From: an uncultured Collinsella sp.
GTDB lineage: Bacteria > Actinomycetota > Coriobacteriia > Coriobacteriales > Coriobacteriaceae
Length of the DNA stretch: 32,708 nt
Reading direction: 5' to 3'
Assembly: GCA_902493615.1 (NCBI GenBank)
Contig: CABUQK010000007.1
Coordinates: forward strand, 1-32,708
The first letter of the stretch is position 1. Each line of letters starts with the position of its first letter. Shown in pieces: positions 7,824 through 16,146 of the stretch. The notes under the pieces are model-generated. The model had not been told where the DNA came from and searched no databases. It saw only the letters and a program-made list of their open reading frames with translations. Position numbers and translations under genes: made by a program.

Positions 7824-8858
7824 CTACCAGATTCCCAGTACGTGTTGCATTCCCAAACTCATGCACGCAATGCCAATCCAGCAGCAAAAGCCTAGCGCGA
7901 TGGGCTTGCCGCCCTTTTTGACCAGCTCGACGATATCGGTATTAAAACCAATAGCCGCCATGGCCATCACAATAAAGAACTTCGACAGCTCCTTGATGGG
8001 CGCCGTGATGGACACGGGAAGCTGAAACACCGTGGTGATCACGCTCGCCAGCACAAAGAACAGCACAAACGTGGGAAACGCGCGTTTAAGCGAGAACGTG
8101 CTTTTGGCGTCACCGCCGGCCTTGCGCGCCAGATGCATCTGCCAGCATGCGAGGACCAACGTGATGGGAATAATGGCCAGCGTTCTGGTGAGCTTGACCA
8201 CCGTGGCGCTCTCGAGCACATTGGCGCCGGGATGCATGCTGTCCCAAGCGCTCGCCGCAGCCGTTACGGACGAGGTGTCGTTGATGGCGGTGCCGGCAAA
8301 CAGGCCAAAGCCCTCGTTGGTCAGCCCGAGCATGCCGCCGAGCGTCGGAAACACGAGCGCCGCGATAACGTTAAACAGGAAGATGACCGAAATGGCCTGG
8401 GCAATCTCGTGATCGTCGGCGTCGATGACGGGCGCGGTCGCAGCGATGGCCGAACCGCCGCAAATCGACGAACCCACACCTACAAGCGTCGCGATCTTGC
8501 CCGGTACGTTCATGACGCGGCAGAGCACAAAGGCGATGACAAGCGAAGTCGAGATCGTCGCCACGATAATCGGCAGCGACTGGGCGCCCTTGGACAGGAT
8601 CTGGGAGAGGTTCATGCCAAAGCCAAGCAGGATAACCGCGTATTGCAAGACTTTTTTGGACGTATAGGTAACGCCGGCGGCGAGCTGTTCGCGACGATTC
8701 TTGGGAAAGACGAGCGCCAGGACCATGCCAAAGAGGATGGCAAATACCGGACCGCCGACCACCTCAATTTGTTTGCCGAGCAACGTCGCGGGAATGGCGA
8801 TGATCAGGCAGAACAAGACGCCTTTCCAGCGCTCGTGTACGATATTTGCCAGTTGCAT
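7824..8858 (-). CDS. YeiH/UPF0324-family membrane transporter (putative sulfate-type exporter)
   Basis: Integral membrane protein of 344 residues with about ten hydrophobic segments and the two family hallmarks: GVGSSICGGSAIAATAPVI in the middle and GLFAGTAINDTSSVTAAAS about 60 residues later. The family (YeiH, UPF0324) is annotated as a putative sulfate or sulfonate exporter on limited evidence. ATG 8858 is preceded by an AAGAAGGAA ribosome site. The gene is divergent from the GntR/FCD regulator at 9022 across a 163-bp gap, which suggests control by that protein. The Fis-type regulator gene downstream could also belong to the circuit. Confidence 0.85.
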   Translation of the reverse strand: MQLANIVHERWKGVLFCLIIAIPATLLGKQIEVVGGPVFAILFGMVLALVFPKNRREQLAAGVTYTSKKVLQYAVILLGFGMNLSQILSKGAQSLPIIVATISTSLVIAFVLCRVMNVPGKIATLVGVGSSICGGSAIAATAPVIDADDHEIAQAISVIFLFNVIAALVFPTLGGMLGLTNEGFGLFAGTAINDTSSVTAAASAWDSMHPGANVLESATVVKLTRTLAIIPITLVLACWQMHLARKAGGDAKSTFSLKRAFPTFVLFFVLASVITTVFQLPVSITAPIKELSKFFIVMAMAAIGFNTDIVELVKKGGKPIALGFCCWIGIACMSLGMQHVLGIW

Positions 8859-9021
8859 ATGGGATTCCTTCTTTCTATTTCACGTTTGCGACGGCTTATG
8901 ATACGGCAACATTGAGCGCAGCCTTGCGCAAACACAGACTAAGATGCCGCAATAGTTCTCGGGCGACAGCCGAATTACCCACCGCGGAGAGCTGATTCGC
9001 GGCATAATTAACAACTGACAT
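8859..9021. promoter_or_regulatory. Divergent control region between yeiH-type and gntR-type genes
   Basis: Holds both promoters. GTTTGCG (8884-8890) and CGCAAAC (8927-8933) form a widely spaced inverted repeat, and the second arm overlaps the palindrome TTGCGCAA (8924-8931). For the regulator gene CATAAT (9003-9008) is a possible -10 lying only 13 bp before ATG 9022, so that transcript would be almost leaderless. Operator function is a guess from position. Confidence 0.3.
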
Positions 9022-9753
9022 ATGAGTTTGATAGAACAGTTGCGAGGCGCTATGGAAGAATCGATGCACGTCGGCGAGCAGGAAACGAGCCTACAGGACC
9101 AGTCCTACCACACCATTCGACGCAAAATCGTCTACCTGGACTACAAGCCGGGCGAAAAGCTGGGCGTCAAGCAACTTTGCGACGACCTGGATATGGGGCG
9201 CACGCCCGTGCGCGAGGCTTTGGTTCGCTTGGCGCAGGAAGGCCTGGTGCGCACCGTGCCCCAGAGCGGCACCTACGTCTCACCCATCAACCTCACCCTT
9301 GCCGAGAGTGCCTGTTACATCCGCGAGCATCTGGAAAAGCAGGTGATTGTGGAGTGCTGTGCGCGCGCCACGTCGGCCGGCATCGAGCAGCTCGACCGCG
9401 CCATCGCACTGCAGGAAAAGGCCATGGCCGATGAGGATCGCATCGGCTTCTTTTTGAGCGACAACCTCATGCATCACATGATTTTTAGCATCGCATGTCG
9501 CAGCACCGTGTGGTCGTGGCTCGAAGAGACCAATGCCGACCTGGAGCGCTTCCGCTGGCTGCGCGCCGCCACGCAGGTTCTCGACAATCAGGACATCGTG
9601 AACGAGCACAAGCAGATTCGCCGCGCTATCGCCGGTCGCGACCCCATCGAAGCGAGCTTTTTGGTCAGCAAGCACCTGCACATGATGTTCCGCAATCAAA
9701 CCGAGGTTCTGGACCAGTTCCCCGAGTACTTCGAGACCAGCAAGCTCCGCTAA
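9022..9753 (+). CDS. GntR-family regulator, FCD subfamily
   Basis: Regulator of 243 residues. The N-terminal winged helix (about 28-90) shows YHTIRRKIVYLDYKPGEKLG and MGRTPVREALVRLAQEGLVRTVPQSGTYV, the classic GntR signature. The all-helical FCD effector domain follows (about 95-230), with LEKQVIVECC and the metal-site style positions SDNLMHHMIF and HKQIRRAI. FCD proteins usually sense carboxylates or sugar acids. No strong ribosome site precedes ATG 9022; ATG 9052, after GAGG, would remove only ten residues that are not part of the fold, so the start is uncertain. The stop is followed at once by palindrome 9752-9793, which can act as its terminator. Targets may include the divergent exporter or glmS, both inferences. 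Confidence 0.85.
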   Translation: MSLIEQLRGAMEESMHVGEQETSLQDQSYHTIRRKIVYLDYKPGEKLGVKQLCDDLDMGRTPVREALVRLAQEGLVRTVPQSGTYVSPINLTLAESACYIREHLEKQVIVECCARATSAGIEQLDRAIALQEKAMADEDRIGFFLSDNLMHHMIFSIACRSTVWSWLEETNADLERFRWLRAATQVLDNQDIVNEHKQIRRAIAGRDPIEASFLVSKHLHMMFRNQTEVLDQFPEYFETSKLR

Positions 9754-9793
9754 CCTGCCAAAAAGGGACAGGTTTATTTTGGCAGGTTTTATC
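9752..9793. repeat. Palindrome C of the GGGACAG-core family; acts as terminator for gntR
   Basis: Outer arms CCTGCCAAAA (9754-9763) and TTTTGGCAGG (9777-9786) enclose AGGGACAGGTTTA, and TTTTATC follows. The hairpin plus T-run forms a good plus-strand terminator and begins at the last bases of the regulator's TAA. The 42-bp unit recurs in inverted orientation at 11936-11977 with 41 of 42 bases identical. Confidence 0.85.
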
Positions 9794-9807
9794 CGAGCAA
9801 ATGCAAC

Positions 9808-9843
9808 AAGGCCCGGCTCCGTCTTGATGCGGAGCCGGGCCTT
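9808..9843 (-). terminator. Terminator hairpin downstream of glmS
   Basis: A perfect 14-bp stem, AAGGCCCGGCTCCG (9808-9821) with its complement (9830-9843), and an 8-nt loop. On the minus strand it lies 23 bp after the glmS stop and is followed by an interrupted T-run (TTGTTGCATTTG). It may also back up termination of the plus-strand regulator gene. Confidence 0.65.
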
Positions 9844-9866
9844 AGTCGCTAGAACGGCGGAACCAA

Positions 9867-11714
<1,848 letters not shown>

Positions 11715-11788
11715 AGGATAAATCCCTTCGTTCGCGTGACTGCAAGACGTCCACGCACAGGGGGCGCTGAGACGTATAACGTTCGAGT

Positions 11789-11848
11789 ATTGTACTCACG
11801 CAAGCGCAAGCTGATATACCAGAAGTGGTATCTCAACTTAGATACCAC
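11789..11848 (-). promoter_or_regulatory. glmS promoter region with ATACCA/TGGTAT operator
   Basis: The minus-strand -10 is TACAAT (11789-11794). Upstream lie ATACCA (11816-11821), TGGTAT (11826-11831) and ATACCA (11842-11847). The first two form an inverted repeat with a 4-bp spacer; the last two form a longer one, GTGGTATCT (11825-11833) with AGATACCAC (11840-11848). The array overlaps and precedes the -35 position, where I see no good consensus. GGTAT-type half-sites recall targets of some GntR-family regulators such as NanR, so the FCD protein at 9022 is one candidate. That link is inference. Confidence 0.45.
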
Positions 11849-11877
11849 CCGATGCACACATGCCCAGCCGGTCCAAA

Positions 11878-11908
11878 CCACCGCAAAGGTGCCTGTCCCC
11901 TTCGTGGT
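11878..11908. repeat. Degenerate copy D of the GGGACAG-core family
   Basis: CCACCGCAAAGG and CCTTCGTGGT are imperfect outer arms around TGCCTGTCCC. It lies 27 bp before copy E in the same core orientation. It is the least regular of the six copies. Confidence 0.45.
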
Positions 11909-11935
11909 AGTCGCGCTGGCAACGGCGTTTCCCCA

Positions 11936-11977
11936 GATAAAACCTGCCAAAATAAACCTGTCCCTTTTTGGAAGGTT
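11936..11977. repeat. Palindrome E, inverted near-identical copy of palindrome C
   Basis: Reverse complement of 9752-9793 with a single difference (position 11972). The two copies bracket glmS in inverted orientation. It covers the -35 position of the lacI-type promoter, and on the minus strand it forms a hairpin followed by TTTTATC, which could stop transcripts heading into glmS from upstream. Confidence 0.8.
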
Positions 11978-11982
11978 TGGGA

Positions 11983-12016
11983 TGCTACAATCTGGCTTGT
12001 ACTTGAAACGCATCAA
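11983..12016 (+). promoter_or_regulatory. Extended -10 and LacI-type operator of the regulator gene 12027-13139
   Basis: TGCTACAAT (11983-11991) is an extended -10. The -35 position falls in repeat E and has no consensus match. TTGAAACGCATCAA (12003-12016) is a palindrome (TTGA/TCAA arms, central CG) of the kind bound by LacI-family proteins; it lies between the transcription start and the ribosome site, which suggests autorepression. Confidence 0.5.
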
Positions 12017-12026
12017 AGGGGCCGCT

Positions 12027-13139
12027 ATGGCAAAGGTAAAAATCAGCGACGTCGCGCGCGAGGCCGGGGTTTCGTTGGGCACGGTTTCCAACGCGCTCAA
12101 CCATCCCGAAAAGTTGCGCCCCGAGACCCTCAAGCTCATCAACGAGACCATCAATCGCCTGGGCTACCTGCCCAACCAAAGCGCTCGTCAGCTCGCGGGC
12201 GGCGCCACCAAGTCCTTTGGCCTGGTGCTTCCCCGTCTCGACCACGGCTTTTCGCTCCAAATCGCCAGCGGCGCCCACAACGAGGCCCGCAAGCACGGCT
12301 ACGACCTGCTCATCGCCAACGCCGATAACGACGACATTCTCGAGGACCATTACCTGCGCTATTTTATGGGCACGCAGATGTCCGGCGTCATGGTTCAGCC
12401 CATGGCGTCCCCCGACTGGCATCCGGCCATGACTAAAATGCCCGTGCCGATCGTCCACCTGGACATCCATTGCTCCGAGCCCGGCTACTACGTAGCGGCC
12501 GACAACGAGGCCCAGGGTCGCATCATTGCCGAACTCGCCATCGCCCGCGGCGCGCACCATATTGTCGTCGTCGGCCGAGCAGCATTTATGCAGCTCACCC
12601 TACGCGTGCTTGGCATTCACAAGGCCCTCGCCCTGCACCCCGATATCAAGATCGAAGTCATCGACGCCGGCGAATGGAATACCGCTGCCGACGGCTACGG
12701 CATCGGTGTCCAAATCGCCGAGCGCCCCGCAAACGAACGCCCCGATTTTGTCGTCGGCCTGACCGACGTGTTGGCCTCGGGCGTTATCTCGGCGCTGGTC
12801 GACAAGGGCATCTCTGTCCCCGGGCAAGTACGCGTAGCAGGCTGCGATGGCAACCCACTCGCTTGGAGCGGATCGGTCCCGCTCACTACGGTGGCACCCC
12901 CGGGCTACGAGATTGGCCGCAAGGGCGTTCAATTGCTCATGGAGCAAATCGAGAACAAGGCCCCGGCGAAGACCAAGCACGTCCACATCGGCTCTGCCGC
13001 GCGCACCGTCACCGCAGTCACCGCCGCCGAGGATATCAACCGCCAAGAACTCGTGCGGCCGTTCCTGCTGGAACGCGCCAGCACCCAGGCAAGCAGCCAG
13101 ACCGACGCCACGGCCATCAACCTAGGCGCGTATCTGTAG
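12027..13139 (+). CDS. LacI-family transcriptional regulator
   Basis: Repressor of 370 residues. The N-terminal helix-turn-helix is intact (ISDVAREAGVSLGTVSNALN, 6-25), followed by the hinge helix region NQSARQLAGG. The periplasmic-binding-protein-like sugar domain begins KSFGLVLPRLDHGFS and includes VVGLTDVLASGVISALVDKGI and the late VAGCDGNPLAWSGSVPLTTVAPP. ATG 12027 follows AAAGGGG. The frame is open far upstream, antisense through glmS, but that part has no homology and lies before the promoter. The C-terminal 30 residues are Ser/Thr/Ala-rich and probably disordered. No sugar operon lies next to it, so the regulon is elsewhere or unknown; the palindrome 12003-12016 suggests it represses itself. 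Confidence 0.9.
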   Translation: MAKVKISDVAREAGVSLGTVSNALNHPEKLRPETLKLINETINRLGYLPNQSARQLAGGATKSFGLVLPRLDHGFSLQIASGAHNEARKHGYDLLIANADNDDILEDHYLRYFMGTQMSGVMVQPMASPDWHPAMTKMPVPIVHLDIHCSEPGYYVAADNEAQGRIIAELAIARGAHHIVVVGRAAFMQLTLRVLGIHKALALHPDIKIEVIDAGEWNTAADGYGIGVQIAERPANERPDFVVGLTDVLASGVISALVDKGISVPGQVRVAGCDGNPLAWSGSVPLTTVAPPGYEIGRKGVQLLMEQIENKAPAKTKHVHIGSAARTVTAVTAAEDINRQELVRPFLLERASTQASSQTDATAINLGAYL

Positions 13140-13167
13140 CACGCCCGCAAGTATGCTATGTCGCCGC

Positions 13168-13211
13168 TTAAGCAAAAGGGGCCCGACCATTGCCGGGCCC
13201 CTTTTGCTTAA
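13168..13211. terminator. Bidirectional terminator between the LacI-type gene and the HAD gene
   Basis: A perfect 18-bp stem (13168-13185 with 13194-13211) with an 8-nt loop. Because the arms contain AAAAGGGG and CCCCTTTT, each strand reads a GC stem followed by TTTT. It serves two convergent genes. Confidence 0.9.
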
Positions 13212-13252
13212 GCGCAAACGTGGGCAATTGCTCGTTTCAACGCCGCAATTGT

Positions 13253-13903
13253 CTAGCGCGCGGCTTTAACTGCCGCCGAAAGGTCGAACAACGTATCGAG
13301 CACGGCCTCGCAGCCATCCACCACGTCCTGCGGCAGCGGAACAATGTCAGGAACGGCAAAGACGTGGCAGCCGGCCGTAATGCCCGAGACGCAGCCGTTG
13401 CGCGAATCCTCGACCACGGCACATTCCTCGGGAGCAAAGCCCGCGCGCTCGCAGGCGAGCAGATACATCTCGGGGTCGGGCTTGCCGTGCACGACGTCCT
13501 CGCCGCAGGTCACGGCCTCAAACTTGTCAAAGAGACCGAATGCTTTAAGGTTGCGCTCGGCGGTAACGTGGCGCGACGACGTCGCTAGACCCACGTGATA
13601 GCCCGCAGACAGCAGCTCGTCTAGGCACTCGGCGGCGCCGGCCTTAAGCTCCAGCTCGGTCTTGACCATCTCGTCGCGAATCTCCTTGTGGCGGACATAG
13701 ATCGCCTCGGCGGTCTCGTGGCTGCCGTAATGCTTATCGAGGATGTCCATGACATCGGGTAGCGTGCGACCGATAAACTGATGGATCAGCGCATCATCAA
13801 TCGCGAGCCCCAGCTCAGCGGCGCCTGCCTTCCAGGCCCTAATCCCCAAACGCTCGGTATCGACCAGCGTTCCATCCATGTCAAAAATAACAGCCTTGAT
13901 CAT
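13253..13903 (-). CDS. HAD-superfamily phosphatase, beta-phosphoglucomutase-like
   Basis: Hydrolase of 216 residues with all HAD motifs. Motif I is FDMDGTLVDTE (Asp8 nucleophile, Asp10 acid/base). A helical cap domain follows (about 16-85). Motif II is LATSSRHV, motif III is the Lys in GKPDPEMYLLACERAG, and motif IV is VVEDSRNGCVSGITAGC. This set matches the subfamily of beta-phosphoglucomutases and small phosphosugar phosphatases. The exact substrate is not readable: it may dephosphorylate a sugar phosphate or interconvert phosphoglucose isomers. It is convergent with the LacI-type gene and divergent from the larE-type gene. Confidence 0.85.
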   Translation of the reverse strand: MIKAVIFDMDGTLVDTERLGIRAWKAGAAELGLAIDDALIHQFIGRTLPDVMDILDKHYGSHETAEAIYVRHKEIRDEMVKTELELKAGAAECLDELLSAGYHVGLATSSRHVTAERNLKAFGLFDKFEAVTCGEDVVHGKPDPEMYLLACERAGFAPEECAVVEDSRNGCVSGITAGCHVFAVPDIVPLPQDVVDGCEAVLDTLFDLSAAVKAAR

Positions 13904-13950
13904 ATCGGTCCCCCTCGCCGGATTGCATTACTGCCACTCTACCGCACTTT

Positions 13951-13974
13951 ACAAGCTTGTATATAACGTATATA
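13951..13974. promoter_or_regulatory. AT-rich palindromes in the HAD/larE divergent gap
   Basis: ACAAGCTTGT (13951-13960) is a perfect palindrome and overlaps TATATA-ACG-TATATA (13960-13974). The AT-rich block lies about 50 bp upstream of the HAD gene start and probably includes its -10. Operator function is possible but unproven. Confidence 0.3.
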
Positions 13975-14009
13975 GCATATTGCACTTTCGTTACATAGCT
14001 GGAAGTCTT

Positions 14010-14037
14010 ATGACAAGCAGCTCGGTGGGATTATAGT
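14010..14037 (+). promoter_or_regulatory. Promoter of the larE-type gene
   Basis: ATGACA (14010-14015), a 16-bp spacer and TATAGT (14032-14037), each one base off consensus. The leader would be about 28 nt, with TAAGGAA (14060-14066) before ATG 14072. Confidence 0.55.
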
Positions 14038-14071
14038 TTCATCCGAGCTTTAATAACTGTAAGGAACTTTC

Positions 14072-14950
14072 ATGCTTTCAGACACCGCCGCACCCGCAGA
14101 GGAGCTTCAGGACAAACTCGCAGCACTCGAGCAGCTGCTTTTGGCATACGGACGCGTCGCCATCGGCTTTTCCGGTGGTGTCGACAGCAGCTTTTTGGCC
14201 GCGGTCTGTGCCCGCATCATGCCTACCAATACCCTCCTCGTCCATCTCACCACGCCGCTCATCGGCACGCCCGAACAGACTTCGTTTGAGCAGTCCGTTG
14301 ATGGGCAAGCTGATGAAGGGGCGCATTTTAAGCTCCCCGTGCTCAATCTTTCGGTCGATCAGCTGCAGCTCCCCCAGGTAGCCTGTAACGATGCCAATCG
14401 CTGCTACCACTGCAAGCACGCCGGCTTTACCGCCATCGTCAACCACGCCAAGTCGCTCGGCTTTCCCACCGTCATCGATGGCAGCAATGCAAGTGATCGC
14501 GGCGACTACCGCCCTGGTATGCGCGCGGCAAAAGAGCTCGGCGTACGCTCCCCTCTCATGGAGGTCGGCTTTACCAAGGACGAAGAGCGCGAGCTGCTGC
14601 GCGCATGGGGCTATCCCGTTTGGAACCTGCCGGCGGGAGCATGTCTTGCCACGCGCGTTCCCACGGGCGAGGAGCTTACGCGCGAGAAGGTCGATTTAAT
14701 CCGCGCCTGCGAGGATTACCTGCACGATCTTGATCTGGCACAGGTACGCGCGCGCTTGATCGGCGGCTGCATGCATATCGAGGCCGCACCCGCAGATGTT
14801 GCCAAGATTGCCGCCCTCGGCGGTGCCGCCATCGACGACAAGGGCAAGACCCCGCTGCCCGCCGCCATCGAGTCCGCGCTGCGCGAGCTGGGCTGCGACC
14901 ATATCTCCCCCGAGGTCACCCCCTACATTCACGGCAACATGAACCAGTAG
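14072..14950 (+). CDS. larE: LarE-type ATP-dependent sulfur transferase (PP-loop)
   Basis: Protein of 292 residues. The PP-loop SGGVDSS (34-40) binds ATP, CYHC lies at 111-114 in the family context NRCYHCKHAGF, and GSNASDRGDYRPGMRA (137-152) is the conserved substrate-side loop. Cys191 in PAGACLATRVPTGE corresponds to the sacrificial cysteine of LarE, which adenylates pyridinium carboxylates and donates sulfur in building the nickel-pincer nucleotide of lactate racemase. No larA, larB or larC is in the window, so the partner enzymes are elsewhere or this is a LarE relative with another acceptor. Nearest neighbour is a ModD-type phosphoribosyltransferase gene, convergent and 154 bp away. It has its own promoter (14010-14037). 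Confidence 0.85.
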   Translation: MLSDTAAPAEELQDKLAALEQLLLAYGRVAIGFSGGVDSSFLAAVCARIMPTNTLLVHLTTPLIGTPEQTSFEQSVDGQADEGAHFKLPVLNLSVDQLQLPQVACNDANRCYHCKHAGFTAIVNHAKSLGFPTVIDGSNASDRGDYRPGMRAAKELGVRSPLMEVGFTKDEERELLRAWGYPVWNLPAGACLATRVPTGEELTREKVDLIRACEDYLHDLDLAQVRARLIGGCMHIEAAPADVAKIAALGGAAIDDKGKTPLPAAIESALRELGCDHISPEVTPYIHGNMNQ

Positions 14951-14962
14951 CGCATCCCGATA

Positions 14963-15023
14963 AGTTGCGGTGGAATAGTCTTACGGCCTATCGGACCCAA
15001 ACAAGAACTATTCCACCGCAACT
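14963..15023. repeat. 17-bp inverted repeat between larE and modD
   Basis: AGTTGCGGTGGAATAGT (14963-14979) and its exact complement (15007-15023) are separated by 27 bp that include CTATCGGACCC. It starts 12 bp after the larE stop. There is no strong T-tract. It may be a terminator without U-run, or a dispersed element. Confidence 0.7.
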
Positions 15024-15071
15024 GTGTTTGGCAAGCATGGACCCGCGAAGAAAGAAGCATTTTATTATTGG

Positions 15072-15095
15072 GCGCGTTTGTCCGGGCAAACGCGC
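15072..15095 (-). terminator. Terminator hairpin of the modD-type gene
   Basis: GCGCGTTTG (15072-15080) and CAAACGCGC (15087-15095) form a 9-bp stem with a 6-nt loop, 9 bp beyond the modD-type stop. On the minus strand the following sequence is CCAATAATAAAATG, an A/T-rich but not T-rich tail. Confidence 0.5.
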
Positions 15096-15104
15096 AGCGA
15101 CGCG

Positions 15105-15971
15105 CTAGGCGAACATCTTGACGCTCATGTCGACGGGATTCGCTGTGAAGCAGGACGTGGTCACGAGGCCATCAACGCCGGTCGACGCGTACTCGGCCGC
15201 GTTGTCGGGACGAATCCCGCCCGCTGCAACCAAGGCCACATGAGGATCGATTCCATGTAGCTCCTCGACAAGCGGCCCAAGCTCAGCGACTGGCACTTTG
15301 TCGAACTGAATACCGTCGACGCCCGCCCTCACCAGCCTGCGAGCGTCATCGGCACCCGCCTCGACAAACAGCTTTTTCTCGATGCAGCGCCGGCGAATCC
15401 GAGGCAGAAGCTCAATAAGCGCATCGAGTCCCGTTGCTCCAGAAGGCGCTGTCATAAACCTGGTATGGTTGTCGAACACCAATACGGTCTCGGAAAGGCC
15501 CATGCGATGTGGAAACGCTCCGCCCGCAACGACCGCCTTGGTCAGTAGGTCCCTATTGCCCGGCGTGCTCTTTCGCGTCGTCAGCACCTCGCACATGGGG
15601 TTGGCAGCATGCGCGGCGTCGACCATTTTGCGCGTCTTGGTTGCCACAGCCGAGTAGTGGTCGAACATATTTAGGCCGACTTTCCATAGCAGATGCAAAT
15701 TGGCGGCCGAACCGCATACACGCATAAAAGATCGCCCGGCTTCAACCTTTGTTCCCGAGGGCTCAAACCACTCGACCGTCAGGTTCAGCATAGTTGCCAT
15801 ACGCACAACCTCCTCCGTGCAACAAAGCACGCAGTTCTCGCGCGTGTAATACTCCATCGCACCGAGCGCCTCACCGATTCCCAGGATATGCGTCGTAAGA
15901 TCGATATAGGGGACATCCTCGGCGATAAGCTCCTCAAGCCGCGCGTCGCTTATACGGATAATGTCGGGCAT
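15105..15971 (-). CDS. modD: ModD-type nicotinate-nucleotide-pyrophosphorylase-like protein
   Basis: Protein of 288 residues of the quinolinate phosphoribosyltransferase fold. The N-terminus LIAEDVPYIDLTT (15-27), TRKSTPGNRDLLTKAVVAGG (132-151) and FPHRMGLSETVLVFDNH (153-169) are the pattern of the ModD branch rather than of classical NadC. C-terminal residues FVEAGADD, GIQFDK and VALVAAGGIRPDN are the barrel's phosphate and PRPP elements. ModD is named for its presence in molybdate operons, but its reaction is unsettled; by fold it would join a pyridine carboxylate to PRPP. No molybdate transporter gene is in this window. It is convergent with larE, which also handles nicotinate-derived nucleotides, so a shared role is possible but unproven. 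Confidence 0.8.
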   Translation of the reverse strand: MPDIIRISDARLEELIAEDVPYIDLTTHILGIGEALGAMEYYTRENCVLCCTEEVVRMATMLNLTVEWFEPSGTKVEAGRSFMRVCGSAANLHLLWKVGLNMFDHYSAVATKTRKMVDAAHAANPMCEVLTTRKSTPGNRDLLTKAVVAGGAFPHRMGLSETVLVFDNHTRFMTAPSGATGLDALIELLPRIRRRCIEKKLFVEAGADDARRLVRAGVDGIQFDKVPVAELGPLVEELHGIDPHVALVAAGGIRPDNAAEYASTGVDGLVTTSCFTANPVDMSVKMFA

Positions 15972-16146
15972 GGGGCCTTCTCTCTGTCATTGTTCTCGAC
16001 GAAGAATAGCGTATCGCTTTCCCAGCCTATACGGTACAACCTCATCAGCAGCGTTTGTCCCGCATCTTACGTATTCTGCCGAGCAAACGTCCTGCGGCGT
16101 CTCCTGCTAGACTGGTAGATTCCCAACCGTCTAGCCAGGAGCCTCA

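Larger units (their letters stand above)
11715..12026. other. Divergent intergenic region glmS / lacI-type gene
   Basis: This 312-bp gap holds, from left to right: the glmS leader; a glmS -10 candidate (11789-11794); a three-half-site operator (11816-11847); repeats D (11878-11908) and E (11936-11977) of the GGGACAG family; an extended -10 for the LacI-type gene (11983-11991); and a LacI-type operator (12003-12016). I see no coding potential of its own. Confidence 0.7.

Noticed and set aside
11715..11760. glmS ribozyme or riboswitch in the glmS leader
   Set aside because: The leader between the likely -10 (11789) and the start codon is only about 70 nt, too short for a full glmS ribozyme, and I see no matching core.
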